From: Hyperoodon ampullatus
Taxonomy: Eukaryota > Chordata > Mammalia > Artiodactyla > Ziphiidae
Length of the DNA: 64,000 nt
Assembly: GCA_949752795.1 (NCBI GenBank)
Contig: OX457072.1
Coordinates: forward strand, 186,001-250,000
Direction: 5' to 3'
Shown: positions 49,147 to 59,330 of the stretch, one piece after another
Layout of the letters: the number at the start of each line of letters is the position of its first letter
How positions within the stretch are numbered: the first letter of the stretch is position 1
Program-made: the position numbers and the translations under genes
The notes under the pieces: model-generated
Told to the model about the DNA's origin: nothing
The model's input: only the letters and a program-made list of their open reading frames with translations
Database searches by the model: none

Positions 49147-49857
49147 CCTGCTCCATCTTTGCCACCTGGGATTCTGTGAAATGAAGGAATTGCTAGGAGT
49201 AAAGCAGTGCTATAGGTGGAAGGTTTGTTTATAGGGTGAGATTATCTTCCTGTTATGACAGCCAGTCTTTTCCCACCAAAATTACAGTGTCTTCAGAGGA
49301 AATAAATAGAAAAGAAAACTAATGCAGTGTGAAAATGAAAAAATGAGCACCATGATGGTAATCTGGATAATCTGAAAAACTAGAGGGAGGAAGAGAAGGA
49401 AATCTATCATTCATGCTTACATGAGAAAGAAGAAAAAGCAGATGTCAGCTCTTGCTCCTTGGGGCACTTTTCCTTAGGGTCTTCATAGGAACATGACCAA
49501 AAGGCTTTGTGCTTAAATAACTTTGGAAAAGGCTGGTTAAATGTGTACTAGTTATTGTATTATAGGAGTGCTTAGAGTATCTAATCTGAAAGTGTGCATT
49601 ATGATTTACAATAGAGGGAAGCAGAAGAAGAGGGGAACATACAAACAAGTGACCACTGTCTTCCTAGTCTAAGAAAGTGGATCAAGAGGGCAGCTAAGGA
49701 GAGTGGTGTCTCAAAACATAGCAGAGCAGGGAGTTCCAGGAACCCATACCTCCACCTAAACAGCTGCTGCACAGGCAGGAACCATGTGAAGTAATGACTT
49801 TAGAATTCTATGGAGTTGAACATTTGTGGTCTAGGGAAGATTTTGGTAAAGAATACA

Positions 49858-50142
49858 GGGAGGGGGAAGGGTAAGCTGGGACGAAGTGAAAGAGTGGCAT
49901 GGACATATATACACTACCAAATGTAAAATAGCTAGTGGGAAGCAGCCGCATAGCACAGGGAGATCAGCTTGGTGCTTTGTGACCACCTAGAGGGGTGGGG
50001 ACAGGGAGGGTGGGAGAGAGATGTAAGAGGGGGAGGGGATATGGGGATATATGTATACGTATAGCTGATTTACTTTGTTATAAAGCAGAAACTAACACAC
50101 CATTGTAAAGCAGTTATACTCTAATAAAGATGTTAAAAAAAA
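49858..50142 (+). mobile_element. 5'-truncated L1, 3' UTR only
   Basis: Forward copy of the 3' UTR seen in reverse at 31123 and 36258: GCCGCATAGCACAGGGAGAT, ACACACCATTGTAAAGCAGT, TAATAAAGATGTT and an A tail. No clear TSD. Confidence 0.85.
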
Positions 50143-50880
50143 TGGGGAATTTCAGCTGCTGCTAGCAGCTACTGTCCCACATCACCCATCCCCACAATCC
50201 TGGTGCAGAATGCTAGAGCCAGGGTGGGCAGTATATCAGGGTTTGTACTGATTGCTGAATGAAGCTTTGATCACTGAGGCTCTGGCACAGAGACTAGTGG
50301 CCATTTTTCCAGCCCCTTCACAGGCTGAAGTGGTTTCCAGGAGAGTTAAAGAGACAGTACATGTCTACCTCCCTGCTGTTTGGAACCAAACATTTAAGTG
50401 AATCTTTGTCAGGTCTAGCTGATGACACAGACAATGAAACAAAAATACCACTTTGCTACACAAGACAAGGAGCACACAACTTACAAAATTGTATGGAAAA
50501 TTCATAAATGGATGAATCCAGCTCTCAGTAAGTTAAGCTTCAGCAGTCCCTGTGGAATGGAAGAATTAAATTCCCAGAGTTACCCCAAAATAATACTGAA
50601 ATGTCCAATTTTCAACAAAAATTACAAAATATACAAAGAAACAGGGAAGAATTGGTGCATTCACAGGAAAAAAAAATTGACATTGCTGAGGAAGCCCAGA
50701 CATTGGAATTATTAGTCAGACATGTGAAATCAACTGTCTTAAATATTTCCAGTGAGTTAAAGGTTTACTATAGGTTAAAAACTAAACGAAATCAGGAAAA
50801 TAATATGTGAGCAAAATGAAAATATCAGTAAAGATAGAGAAATCATAAAAAGCAAAGAGAAATTCTGGAGCTGAAGAGTA

Positions 50881-52157
50881 CTGGGTTGGCCAAAAAGTTT
50901 GTTCAGTTTTTTTCCGTAAGATGGCTCTAGTAGCGCTTAGTTGTCTTTTAACTTCATTCAAAGCAATTTTGTTAGACTGTATGGTGATAGCTGTCATATC
51001 AGCGCATTTAAAAAAAAAACTTACCAAAATTGGTGAGTTTTTGTGTAGCCATTTTAATATTGAAGATGGAGAAAAAAAGCAACATTTTTGGCATATTATG
51101 CTTTATTATTTCAAGAAAGGTAAAAACGCAAAAAAAGATTTGTGCAGTGTATGGAGAAGGTGCTGTGACTGATTGAACATGTCAAAGGTGGTTTGCGAAG
51201 TTTTGTGTTAGAGATTTCTCTCTGGATGATGCTCCGTGGTTGGGTAGACCAGTTGAAGTTGACAGTGATCAAATCAAGACATCAGTTGAGAACAATCAAA
51301 GTTATACCACGCAGGAGACAGCCAACGTACTCAAAATATCCAAATCAAGTGTTGAAAATCATTTGTACCAGCTTGGTTATGTTAGTCACTTTGATGTTTG
51401 GGTTCCACATAAGTTAAACGAAATAAAACATTCTTGACCATATTTCCACATGCGATTCTCTACTGAAACGTAAGGAAAACGTTCCATTTTTAAAATAAAT
51501 AGTGACAGGCAAAGAAAAGTGGATACTGTACAATAATGTGGAACGGAAGAGATAGTGGGGCAAGTGAAATGAACCACCACCAGCCACGCCAAAGCCTGGT
51601 CTTCATCCAAAGAAGGTGGTTTTGCTTATGTGGTGGGATTGGAAGGGAGTCCTCTATTATGAGCTCCTTCTGGAAAACCAAACAATTAATTCCAACGAGT
51701 ACTGCTCCCAATGAGGCCGACTGAAAGCAGCACTCGACAAAAAGTGTCTGGAATTAGTCAACAGAAAATGCATAATCTTCCATCAGGATAACGCAAAACC
51801 TCATGTTTCTTTGATGACCAGGCAAAAACTGTTACAGCTTTGCTGGGCAGCTCTGATTTATCCACTGTATCCCCCAGACATTGCACCTTCGGATTTCCAT
51901 TTATTTTAGTCTTCACAAAATTCTCTTAATGGAAGAAATTTCGATTCCCTGGAAGACTGTAAAAGGCACCTGGAACAGTTCTTTGCTCAAAAAGATAAAA
52001 AAGTTTTGGGAGGATGGAATTTGAAGTTGCCTGAAAAATGACAGAAGGTAGTGGAACAAAATGGTGAATACATTGTTAAATAAAGTTCTTGGTGAAAATG
52101 AAAAAATGTATCTTTTACTTTTACTTAAAAACCAAAGGAACTTTTTGGCCAACCCAA
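50881..52157 (+). mobile_element. Mariner (Tc1/mariner) element, dead transposase
   Basis: A full-length mariner of about 1.28 kb with terminal inverted repeats TGGGTTGGCCAAAAAGTTTG (left) and CTTTTTGGCCAACCCA (right), flanked by TA at left. A transposase of the mariner irritans type can be followed across frames from about 51065 to 52081. The second catalytic Asp (FHQDNAKPHVSL) and the third (DIAPSDFHLF) are kept. The first, in a GDEKWI-type motif, reads GKEKWI, so Asp is replaced by Lys. Stop codons follow SDFHLF and interrupt the central part, and frameshifts separate the N-terminal half. It cannot encode an active enzyme. Confidence 0.9.
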
Positions 52158-53053
52158 ATACAATAACTTAAATTTTAAAACTCACTAGAGAGGTTCTACA
52201 ACAGATTTAAACAAGTGAAACAAAAGATAAGTGAACTTGAAGACAAGACAATTGAACTTATATAGTCTGAGGAACAGAAAGAAAAATGAAAAGACCCTGA
52301 GAGACCTGTGGGATATGTCTGTCAAATAGAGAAACATGTGCATTATAGGAGTACTAGAAGAAGAGAGGAAACATCAGAAAAAATATTTGAAAAATAATGG
52401 GTGAAACCCCCCTCCCCAGATCTGATGAAAGACATAAATACATGTATCCAGGGAGGTAAGTGATCTCCAAACACAATAAAATAAAAGAGATCCACACCAA
52501 GACATATTGTAGTGAAATTGTCAAAATCTAAAGACAAAAACTTTTGAAAGCAGAAATATAAAAGGAACTTGTCATGTACAAGGGATCCTCAATAATATTA
52601 AGAGCTGATATCTCATTGAAAACTGTGGGGTCATGGATGTGACTAGAGATGACCATATAAGTGAGGTTAAGTCAGAGAAAGACATACCAGATGATATCAC
52701 TTATATGTGGAATCTAGAATATGGCACAAATGAACCTATTTACAAAACAAGCAAACTCACAGACATAGAGAACAGACTTGTGGTTACCAAGGGGGAGGCA
52801 GGGTGGGGGAGGGATGGACTGGGAGTTTGGGGTTAGTAGGTGCAAACTGTTACATACAGAATGGATAAACAGGGTCCTACTTTTTAGCACAGGGAACTGT
52901 ATTCAATATCCTGTGATAAACCATAATGGAAAAGAATATAAAAAAGAATGTATATATGCGTATAACTGAGTCACTTTGTTGTACAGCAGAAATTAACACA
53001 GCATTGTAAGTCAACTAGACTTCAATAAAAAAGTAAGTAAAAAGTCTCATTTT

Positions 53054-53252
53054 GGGCTTCCCTGGTGGTGCAGTGGTTGAGAGTCCGCCTGCCGATGCAG
53101 GGGACACGGGTTCGTGCCCCAGTCCGGGAAGATCCCACATGCCGCAGAGCGGCTAGGCCTGTGAGCCATGGCCGCTGAGCCTGCGCGTCCGGAGCCTGTG
53201 CTCCGCGGCGGGAGAGGCCACAACGGTTAGAGGCCCGCGTACCGAAAGAAAA
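53054..53252 (+). mobile_element. CHR-type SINE at L1 tail
   Basis: This is a forward copy inserted at the junction between an L1 A-rich tail and its probable transduced flank. TSD AAAAGTCTCATTTT lies just before 53054 and at about 53253-53266. Confidence 0.95.
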
Positions 53253-53266
53253 AAAAGTCTCATTTT

Positions 53267-53530
53267 AAATGGCATTTTATTGATGACTACTAATGCTGAG
53301 CCTATGCATACTGTGTTTTTGTATATCATCTTTGAGAATTCCTGGAATAATGCCCACTTATAGGTAATGTGTATCATTTTTATGTATTGTTGGAATTAAT
53401 CTCCTAATATCTAGTTTAGAATTTTTGCATCTGTATGCATGAGAGAAATTGGCCTACACTGTCCTTTCTTGTAATGTCCCTATTGGTTTCAAAATTATTA
53501 GGGCCTTATAAAATAAATTGGGACATGTTT
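53267..53530 (+). mobile_element. Probable transduced flank of the L1
   Basis: This segment lies inside the L1's TSD but is not L1 3' UTR. The right half (53425-53525) looks like an old minus-strand L1 ORF2 piece (TTTTGCATCTGTATGCATGA), which would have been next to the source L1. AATAAA at 53512 offers the downstream polyadenylation signal. Confidence 0.7.
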
Positions 53531-53792
53531 AAAACAAACAAACAAAAAACTGTGGGGTCAGAAAGCAGTTGATGACATATTTAAAACCAGAAAGGAAAAA
53601 AAAAAAAAAAACCAAACCTGTCAACCAAGAATTATCTCTCTGGTAAAACTACCCTTCAAGAATGAAAGAGAAATTAAGACATTTCCAGATATCAGTAGCT
53701 GAACGGCATTTATTACCAGTAGACCTACCTTAGGAGAAATACTAAAGGGAGTCCTTCAGGCTGAAACGAAAGGATACTAAACAGCAACTTGA

Positions 53793-54001
53793 GGACTTCC
53801 CTGGTGGTCCAGTGGTTAAGACTTTACCTTCCAATGCAGGGGGTGCGGGTTCGATCCCTGGTCAGAGAGCTATGATCCCACATGCCTCACAGCCAAAAAC
53901 CAAAACATAAAACAGAAGCAATATTGTAACAAATTCAATAAAGACTTAAAAAAATTAAATGGTCCACATCAAAAAAAAAATCTAAAAAAAAAAAAAAAGA
54001 G
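53793..54001 (+). mobile_element. CHR-related SINE, variant with distinct 3' half
   Basis: The tRNA-like head (GGACTTCCCTGGTGGTCCAG, GGTTCGATCCCTGG) is followed by a different 3' half containing AGAAGCAATATTGTAACAAA, AATAAAGACTT and TGGTCCACATC, ending in A-runs. TSD GCAACTTGA lies at 53784-53792 and 54002-54010. It is inserted in an old L1. Confidence 0.88.
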
Positions 54002-55058
54002 GCAACTTGAACCCAAGAAAAAATGAAGAACATTGGGAAAAGTAACTACAAAGGTAAATATAAAAGGCAGTGTTATTGTATTTTTGGTATTGTTTGTTAT
54101 GTTCTTTTTCTCCTCTATGATTTAAGAGAAATATTCATATACTTTATAAATCTGTGTTAATGAGAATACAATGTATAAAGATGTAATCTTGGTATTTTCC
54201 AAAATAGGTTGTTACACTTTTAAAATAGTAATTGTAATTCTAAGGTAAAAGTTAAGAAAATAACTCAAAAATGTAGACAAAGGGAAAAAATAATTAAAAT
54301 ATCACAATACCAAAAATAAACCCCACCTAAGTTAAAAAAAGAAAAGCAGTTATGAAGAAACTGAAGAACAAAAAGTAAAACATATAAGGCATACAGAAAA
54401 CAATAGCTAAATGGTAGAAATAAAACCTTCCTTATCAGTAATCACATTAAATGTAAAACTATGAAACCAAACTATTAAAAGTTAGAGCCTAGCAGATTGG
54501 ATTAAAAAAAAAAAAAAAAGAAAAAACCCAGGTTTTATCTATATGCTATCTACAAGAAACTCGATTTGGATATAGGTCACAAAGTGGTTGAAAGTAAAAC
54601 AAACAAATATATATCTCATACAAATAGTAACTAAAAGAGAACCTGGGCTGATGTATTATTGTCAGGAAAAATAGATTTTAAATTAAAAAAAAAAGGTTAT
54701 GAGAAATGAAGAAGGATATTATATGTTGGTAAAAGATTCAATATAAGATGTAACAATTCTAAACATACATGTACCTAACAAAGGAGCCCCCAAAATATAT
54801 GAAGCAAAAATTGAAAGAATTGAAGGGAAAATTGTCAAATCTACAGTAAATAGTTGGAGACTTCAGTATCCCACTTTCAATGATGAACAGAATGAACAGA
54901 AGGTCAATAAGGAAATGGAAGACTTGAATGACACAATAAACCAATTAGACCTAACAAGTATGCAGAGAGCACTCTTATCGCAAAACAGCAAAATATATAT
55001 TCTTCTTAACTGTGCATAGAATGTTCTCCAACTAAACCCAGATGTTAGGCCACAAAAG

Positions 55059-55136
55059 TTGTTACAGACTGAATTGTGTTCCCTTTAAATGCATATATTG
55101 AAGTTCTAACCCCCACCGTACCTCACAATGTGACTA
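55059..55136 (+). repeat. Probable MaLR-type LTR fragment
   Basis: CAGACTGAATTGTGTTCCCT, ATGCATATATTGAAGTTCTA and ACCTCACAATGTGACTATA resemble the start of a mammalian MaLR-type LTR, cut by the Tigger element. Confidence 0.4.
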
Positions 55137-55138
55137 TA

Positions 55139-56006
55139 CAGGAAGTCCCCTACATATGACGCGTTCGTAAGTCCAGTTTGTTTGTAAGTCCAACAAAGTT
55201 AGCCTAGGTATCCAAGTAACACAATCTGCTATATAGTACTGTACTTTAATAGGTTTATAATAGTTTTCACACAAATAACACATTAAAAAACGCAAAAAAG
55301 AAAAAACCTTTTTAATCTTACAGTACAGTACCTTGAAAAGTACAGTAGTACAGTACAACAGCTGGCATCCAGGGGCTGGCATCCAGTGAACAGGCAAGAA
55401 GAGTTACTGACTGGAGGAGGGAGAGGCGGTGAAAGATGGTAGAGCTGAAGGATCGTCAATAATAGGAGACAGAGGGCAACCTGCAGTGTCACTCAAGCCT
55501 GACATTGGTGGCACAGGTTCTGGTTCCTTGCTGGATTCAATTCTGTCTACCCCCTTGAAAAAACGGTCCAGTGATGTCTGGGTAGCAGCTCTTTTTTTCT
55601 CGTCACAGATGACATGGTAGCACTGGATTGCATTCTGAATGGCTGCTGTGACCTTCGTGTACCGTTCCACGTTCGGGTCCTGTGCCTCAAAAACCGACAG
55701 TGCCTCCTCAGATAAAGAAAATCCCCTTGCCGTTTCCTGCGTTGCAGATCTCTTCTTAGCACTACCAGCTGCCTCACCACTGCTTTTACGCTTGCTTCCG
55801 GACATCCTGGGTTGAAATAAAGATACTATACCCTATATAGTACTGTTACAGTAAGGCACGCAAAACCACAACCACTTGTAGAGGATGCACCCATATGACA
55901 GTGTACACCAGACACATGAACTAACTTACGTGATTGGACATGCAAATGCACATTAGCATCTTTGAAAGTTTGCAAACTTGAAGGTTCATGTGTAGGGCAC
56001 TTACTG
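55139..56006 (-). mobile_element. Internally deleted Tigger (pogo) DNA transposon
   Basis: An element of 868 bases has terminal inverted repeats, CAGGAAGTCCCCTACATATG at left and (read inward on the minus strand) CAGTAAGTGCCCTACACATG at right, with TA on both sides (55137-55138, 56007-56008). TA targets and CAG ends are typical of pogo/Tigger. The DNA-binding and DDE catalytic regions of a normal transposase of about 500 residues are missing. What remains codes for an N-terminal piece joined to the C-terminal tail (see the CDS entry). Confidence 0.85.
55404..55805 (-). CDS. Fused N/C-terminal remnant ORF of Tigger transposase
   Basis: An uninterrupted 133-codon frame with start and stop. Residues 1-23 (MSGSKRKSSGEAAGSAKKRS...) resemble a Tigger N-terminus and are basic and Lys/Ser-rich. 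From about residue 24 the sequence is the Tigger C-terminal tail (GFSLSEEALSVFEAQDPNVE; TQTSLDRFFKGVDR) and ends PSSSQ. The helix-turn-helix and the DDE core are absent, so it cannot transpose. TSLDRFF resembles a PIP-box-like motif at the C-terminal end of pogo-type transposases, which is an inference. Expression is not shown, and it may simply be a preserved relic frame. No promoter is evident, and it is antisense to SPIDR. Confidence 0.7.
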   Translation of the reverse strand: MSGSKRKSSGEAAGSAKKRSATQETARGFSLSEEALSVFEAQDPNVERYTKVTAAIQNAIQCYHVICDEKKRAATQTSLDRFFKGVDRIESSKEPEPVPPMSGLSDTAGCPLSPIIDDPSALPSFTASPSSSQ

Positions 56007-58049
56007 TACTAATTCCTTGCCCCTTTAGCTCTGTGATGTAGGCTAATTGTAAGTCCAGCCTTCAGGCAGCAACTGGAAAAGTCAGGATATTAGATATGCA
56101 GGGGCAAGCTCTTTGATTGCCATGATTCTCCTTTTCCACAGGTGTGACACAGAGCATTAATAGCTATCTCATTGGCTTGTTCAAGGAGATTATGAAAATG
56201 TCATGTGTAAGCACCCAGAAGGCTACCAATAAGTAGTAGCAGCTCAAGAAATGGTATCTGAGGTTGAACTGTAATGATTAAGTTGGAAACACCAGTCAGT
56301 GGCATCTGAGTTCCCCACTCGTTGCCTTCTGTTTCTCCTCTCTGTTAGGCACCTCACCCCTCACTTATCTTAACTGCCCATCCCTGGACAATCGCCTCTA
56401 CCCCAGTACTTCTGATTCTCCACGTACCTAAGTCAGCAGTTCACATTTATTTGTTTATGTATTCTGTCTTGTCCAAAATGGATTTTAAGTGGCCTTAAAA
56501 GTATCAGGTTTCAATGAATATGGAAATCTACATGCAAGAGAATCAAGCAAGCAGTGGTAAAGGAGGAGACTTATTCAACACTGAGGCTTAAGGCTCTGCA
56601 TGCAAACAGATCCAGTACACATAAAAAGTACTGCCACGTCTGGTAGCGATCCCTTAGAAAAGTGTTCTTAAAAGGAAAAGGACACAGCTGTAATATAGAA
56701 GTAAAACTAGAAAGTATAGCAAATATAATAACCAGTTGAGTGGGGATTCTTTCTCTTGACATCTGTTTGTGCAAGCTGCCAGCATAAGAGCTCAGTGCTA
56801 CTCAGTGAGATTGTGGATTGTATAGTGTTTATCGGCTCTCTTATCTTGGGAATGTTTTGAGCATCTGTGAGCATAGTACCTAAATGAGTGAAATGGAGAT
56901 AAAGATACCTCAAGGGGTATGTTAAACTTAATGAAACAGTGTGTCTGTTACTAGTGTCAGTAAGGTAGTCGCTCAGTGAATTTTAGCCGTTTATTCACAT
57001 TAATTGCTAGAGCTTTCTACAACACAGATAATTTTTTAAAAAATCTGTTAGTGATATACTTAATGCAGGAGTACTTTTTAGGATATCTAGAGGAAAGCAT
57101 AAAAGAGGAATAATTTTAAGCTAATCCTTGTTAACATTATTTCTTTTTGGCTGTCTCTTGATAAGTATTAGGTCACAATGAGTTTAAAGTTATGCTGCTG
57201 ACATATTTTCATTCTTTGTTTCACTCAGAGGATATTTTTAGAGTGGCCAGTGCTGGGGATACGATCATGTCAGTACCATAACAGAGTTGCCATTGCAGTA
57301 GCGGTGACAGTCCTGTAAGCAGCCAGCCACAGCGTGGTGTGTGGGAGAACGTGCAGAGTCACAATCAGGAGCTCGGGGAGGCAGAGGGAGCCCTGAAACA
57401 GGCAGCCTCCGGACAGTAGAGCTGCGCACAGGTCTGAAGAGTGAGCAGGAGGGTCCGTCTGGCTAGGATTGGGGGCAGTGACTCGCCCGAGGAGCATGGA
57501 GGAGGCTGATTGTAGAGAGGAAGGTGTGTGGCTGTGGATGAAGCTAGCAGCATCTGGGCCCTGAAGGGCTTGTGCTGTGTGCCAGGTACAGACTTAGTCT
57601 GGAAATTAAAGGAGGTAGCGGAGCACTTAATTAGGCCTGCATTTGGAAAATTCACCAGAAATACTGCGAAGAATTAGTTGGAGCAGGGGTGGGGCACTGT
57701 GCCTACCGACATGCACACTTCTGAGGAGGTTCTTGCAGTGAGGAGGTGAAGGGCAGCGAAAGGGCTAGCCAGTCCAGACAGCAGCCGTGAGGAGAAGCAG
57801 CTGGGCCCTGAGAGTACCAGGAGAATGAGTGGAGGGGAAACAACTCTCTTAGCCTGGAAGTTTGGGTTTTCTAATCTCACAGACGGTAGCACCTGCACAA
57901 AGATAGAGAACAGGTGGGACAGACTCAGGATCGTCTCCGTTTCTGGTTAACAGAAATCAGCCAACTGCGTTAAGGTCAGGTGAGCTGAGGGTGATGCAAG
58001 TGGGGAGCCTGAGAGAGACGTGCGCCTGAACTGAGTGCTCACTCAGCTC

Positions 58050-58393
58050 CTCCCCTGCTGCTGTAACAAATTACTGTAGACTGGGTGGCTAATGAACAAC
58101 AGAAATTCCTATTTCAAGAGTTCTGGGGGCTGGAAGTCCAGGTCAGGGCCTGGCAGATTCAGTGTCTGGTTAGGACTGTTCCCTGGTTCATCGATGGCCA
58201 TCTTCTCCCTGTATCCTCACATGGCAGAAGGGGCTGGGGAGCTCTCTGGGGTCTCTTTAACAGGGCACTAATCTTATTTATGAGGGGTCCACTCTCATGA
58301 CCTAATCACCTTGCAAAGATCTCACCTCCATCACTTTGGACATTAGGAGGCCATGTGTAAACTTGGGAGGGATACAAACATTCAGCCTACAGC
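58050..58393 (-). mobile_element. MLT1-like LTR, diverged solo copy
   Basis: Plus-strand order CTGCTGTAACAAATTACTGT, AGACTGGGTGGC, GGAAGTCCAGGTCAGG, GGGCACTAATCTTATTTATG and ATACAAACATTCAGCCTACA is that of a reversed MLT1 LTR. No internal region adjoins it. Confidence 0.75.
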
Positions 58394-59330
58394 GGCGCCA
58401 CAGGCATACCTGCAGCAGAACCACGATTGCCCCAGAAAAGACATTCTGGGTGTACTCTCAACACACAGTCACTGTGGATGAAGTGCTTGAGGTTCTACCT
58501 GATAAAGTAGTAACATTTCTGAGTGTTACCAAGCACGTATTCCTCCATTAAAAAAGTGATCACAAAAAATACTCATAAAGTGGGATTGCAGTGTGACATC
58601 AGATGGACCCACCAAGATAAACTGGCTATAAAATGTACAACTGAATGATTTACCTAAGGTTATCAGCTGTAAGCCTGTTGAGTATGGGGAAATATTTACC
58701 AAATAAGACAACTTTGGTTTTTCAGTAATTGATCTGAAGCCACTTTTAATTAGCAGAGGCAGTAGCTCATCAAGGTCATTCCTAGCTTATGGTAATAAAA
58801 TAATATGTAATTTGCTTTTGAATAGTTATTTCTATTTATTTTCATTAGTGCAACATTCATCTCATCCCAAAGTGGTATAAAGTCAGTGAGATAAAATTTT
58901 TAAAAGGATGTGGAACACAGTTTTGTTTTACGTTGCTAGAATGATCTGATCTGTTAGGAGACTGGTTTCTCCTGGCTTTGATGGCCACGTGGGTACAGCT
59001 TCTGTCACAGTGTCATAGACAGGTGTCTTTAATGAGCTCTGTAGCACATACCACAACTGACTGAGAGGAGGAAAAGCAATGAGAGCTGCAGTTGATGCTC
59101 TTGCTGAGATTTCTCCTCCCGGTGGTACAATTCTTGTGCTGAACAGTGACTAGAAAACAGCCTGAAACTGCCCTGCTCTTCCAGAGCAGGAATGTGAGGG
59201 GTCTAGGGCAGTTTGTCAGGAAGGAATTTGGTACAAATTGTAGCCGGAATTTTTAATAAGCTAATAGAATGTAACGTAGGGGAAGTAAGGTTTACCAATT
59301 TAAAAAATTGTGCTCAGGAACTGAGCAGCA

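Larger units (their letters stand above)
52634..53545 (+). mobile_element. 5'-truncated L1 with probable 3' transduction
   Basis: A perfect 15-base TSD AAAACTGTGGGGTCA lies at 52619-52633 and 53546-53560. The first part (52634-53053) is an L1 3' end (GATGATATCACTTATATGTG; TTAACACAGCATTGTAAGTC) with its A-rich end near 53025-53042. About 280 bases of other sequence follow (53267-53530), ending with AATAAA at 53512-53517, and then a second A-rich tail (53531-53550) lies directly before the right TSD. A CHR SINE (53054-53252) sits at the inner junction. Confidence 0.82.
49680..55058 (+). mobile_element. Old L1, heavily interrupted
   Basis: Decayed plus-strand L1 segments carry parts of the 5' UTR (49680-49857), ORF1 (50150-50878, 52161-52618) and the ORF1 end/ORF2 start (53561-55058). 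The ORF1-to-ORF2 order is preserved across the insertions. They are split by an L1 3' UTR (49858-50142), a mariner (50881-52157), an L1 with probable transduction (52634-53545) and a SINE (53793-54001). All ORFs are broken. Whether the first segment belongs to the same copy is uncertain. Confidence 0.6.

Noticed and set aside
55404..55805. A domesticated host gene from Tigger
   Set aside because: Not claimed as a host gene. The frame sits inside intact terminal repeats, lacks the catalytic core and has no visible promoter or splice sites.
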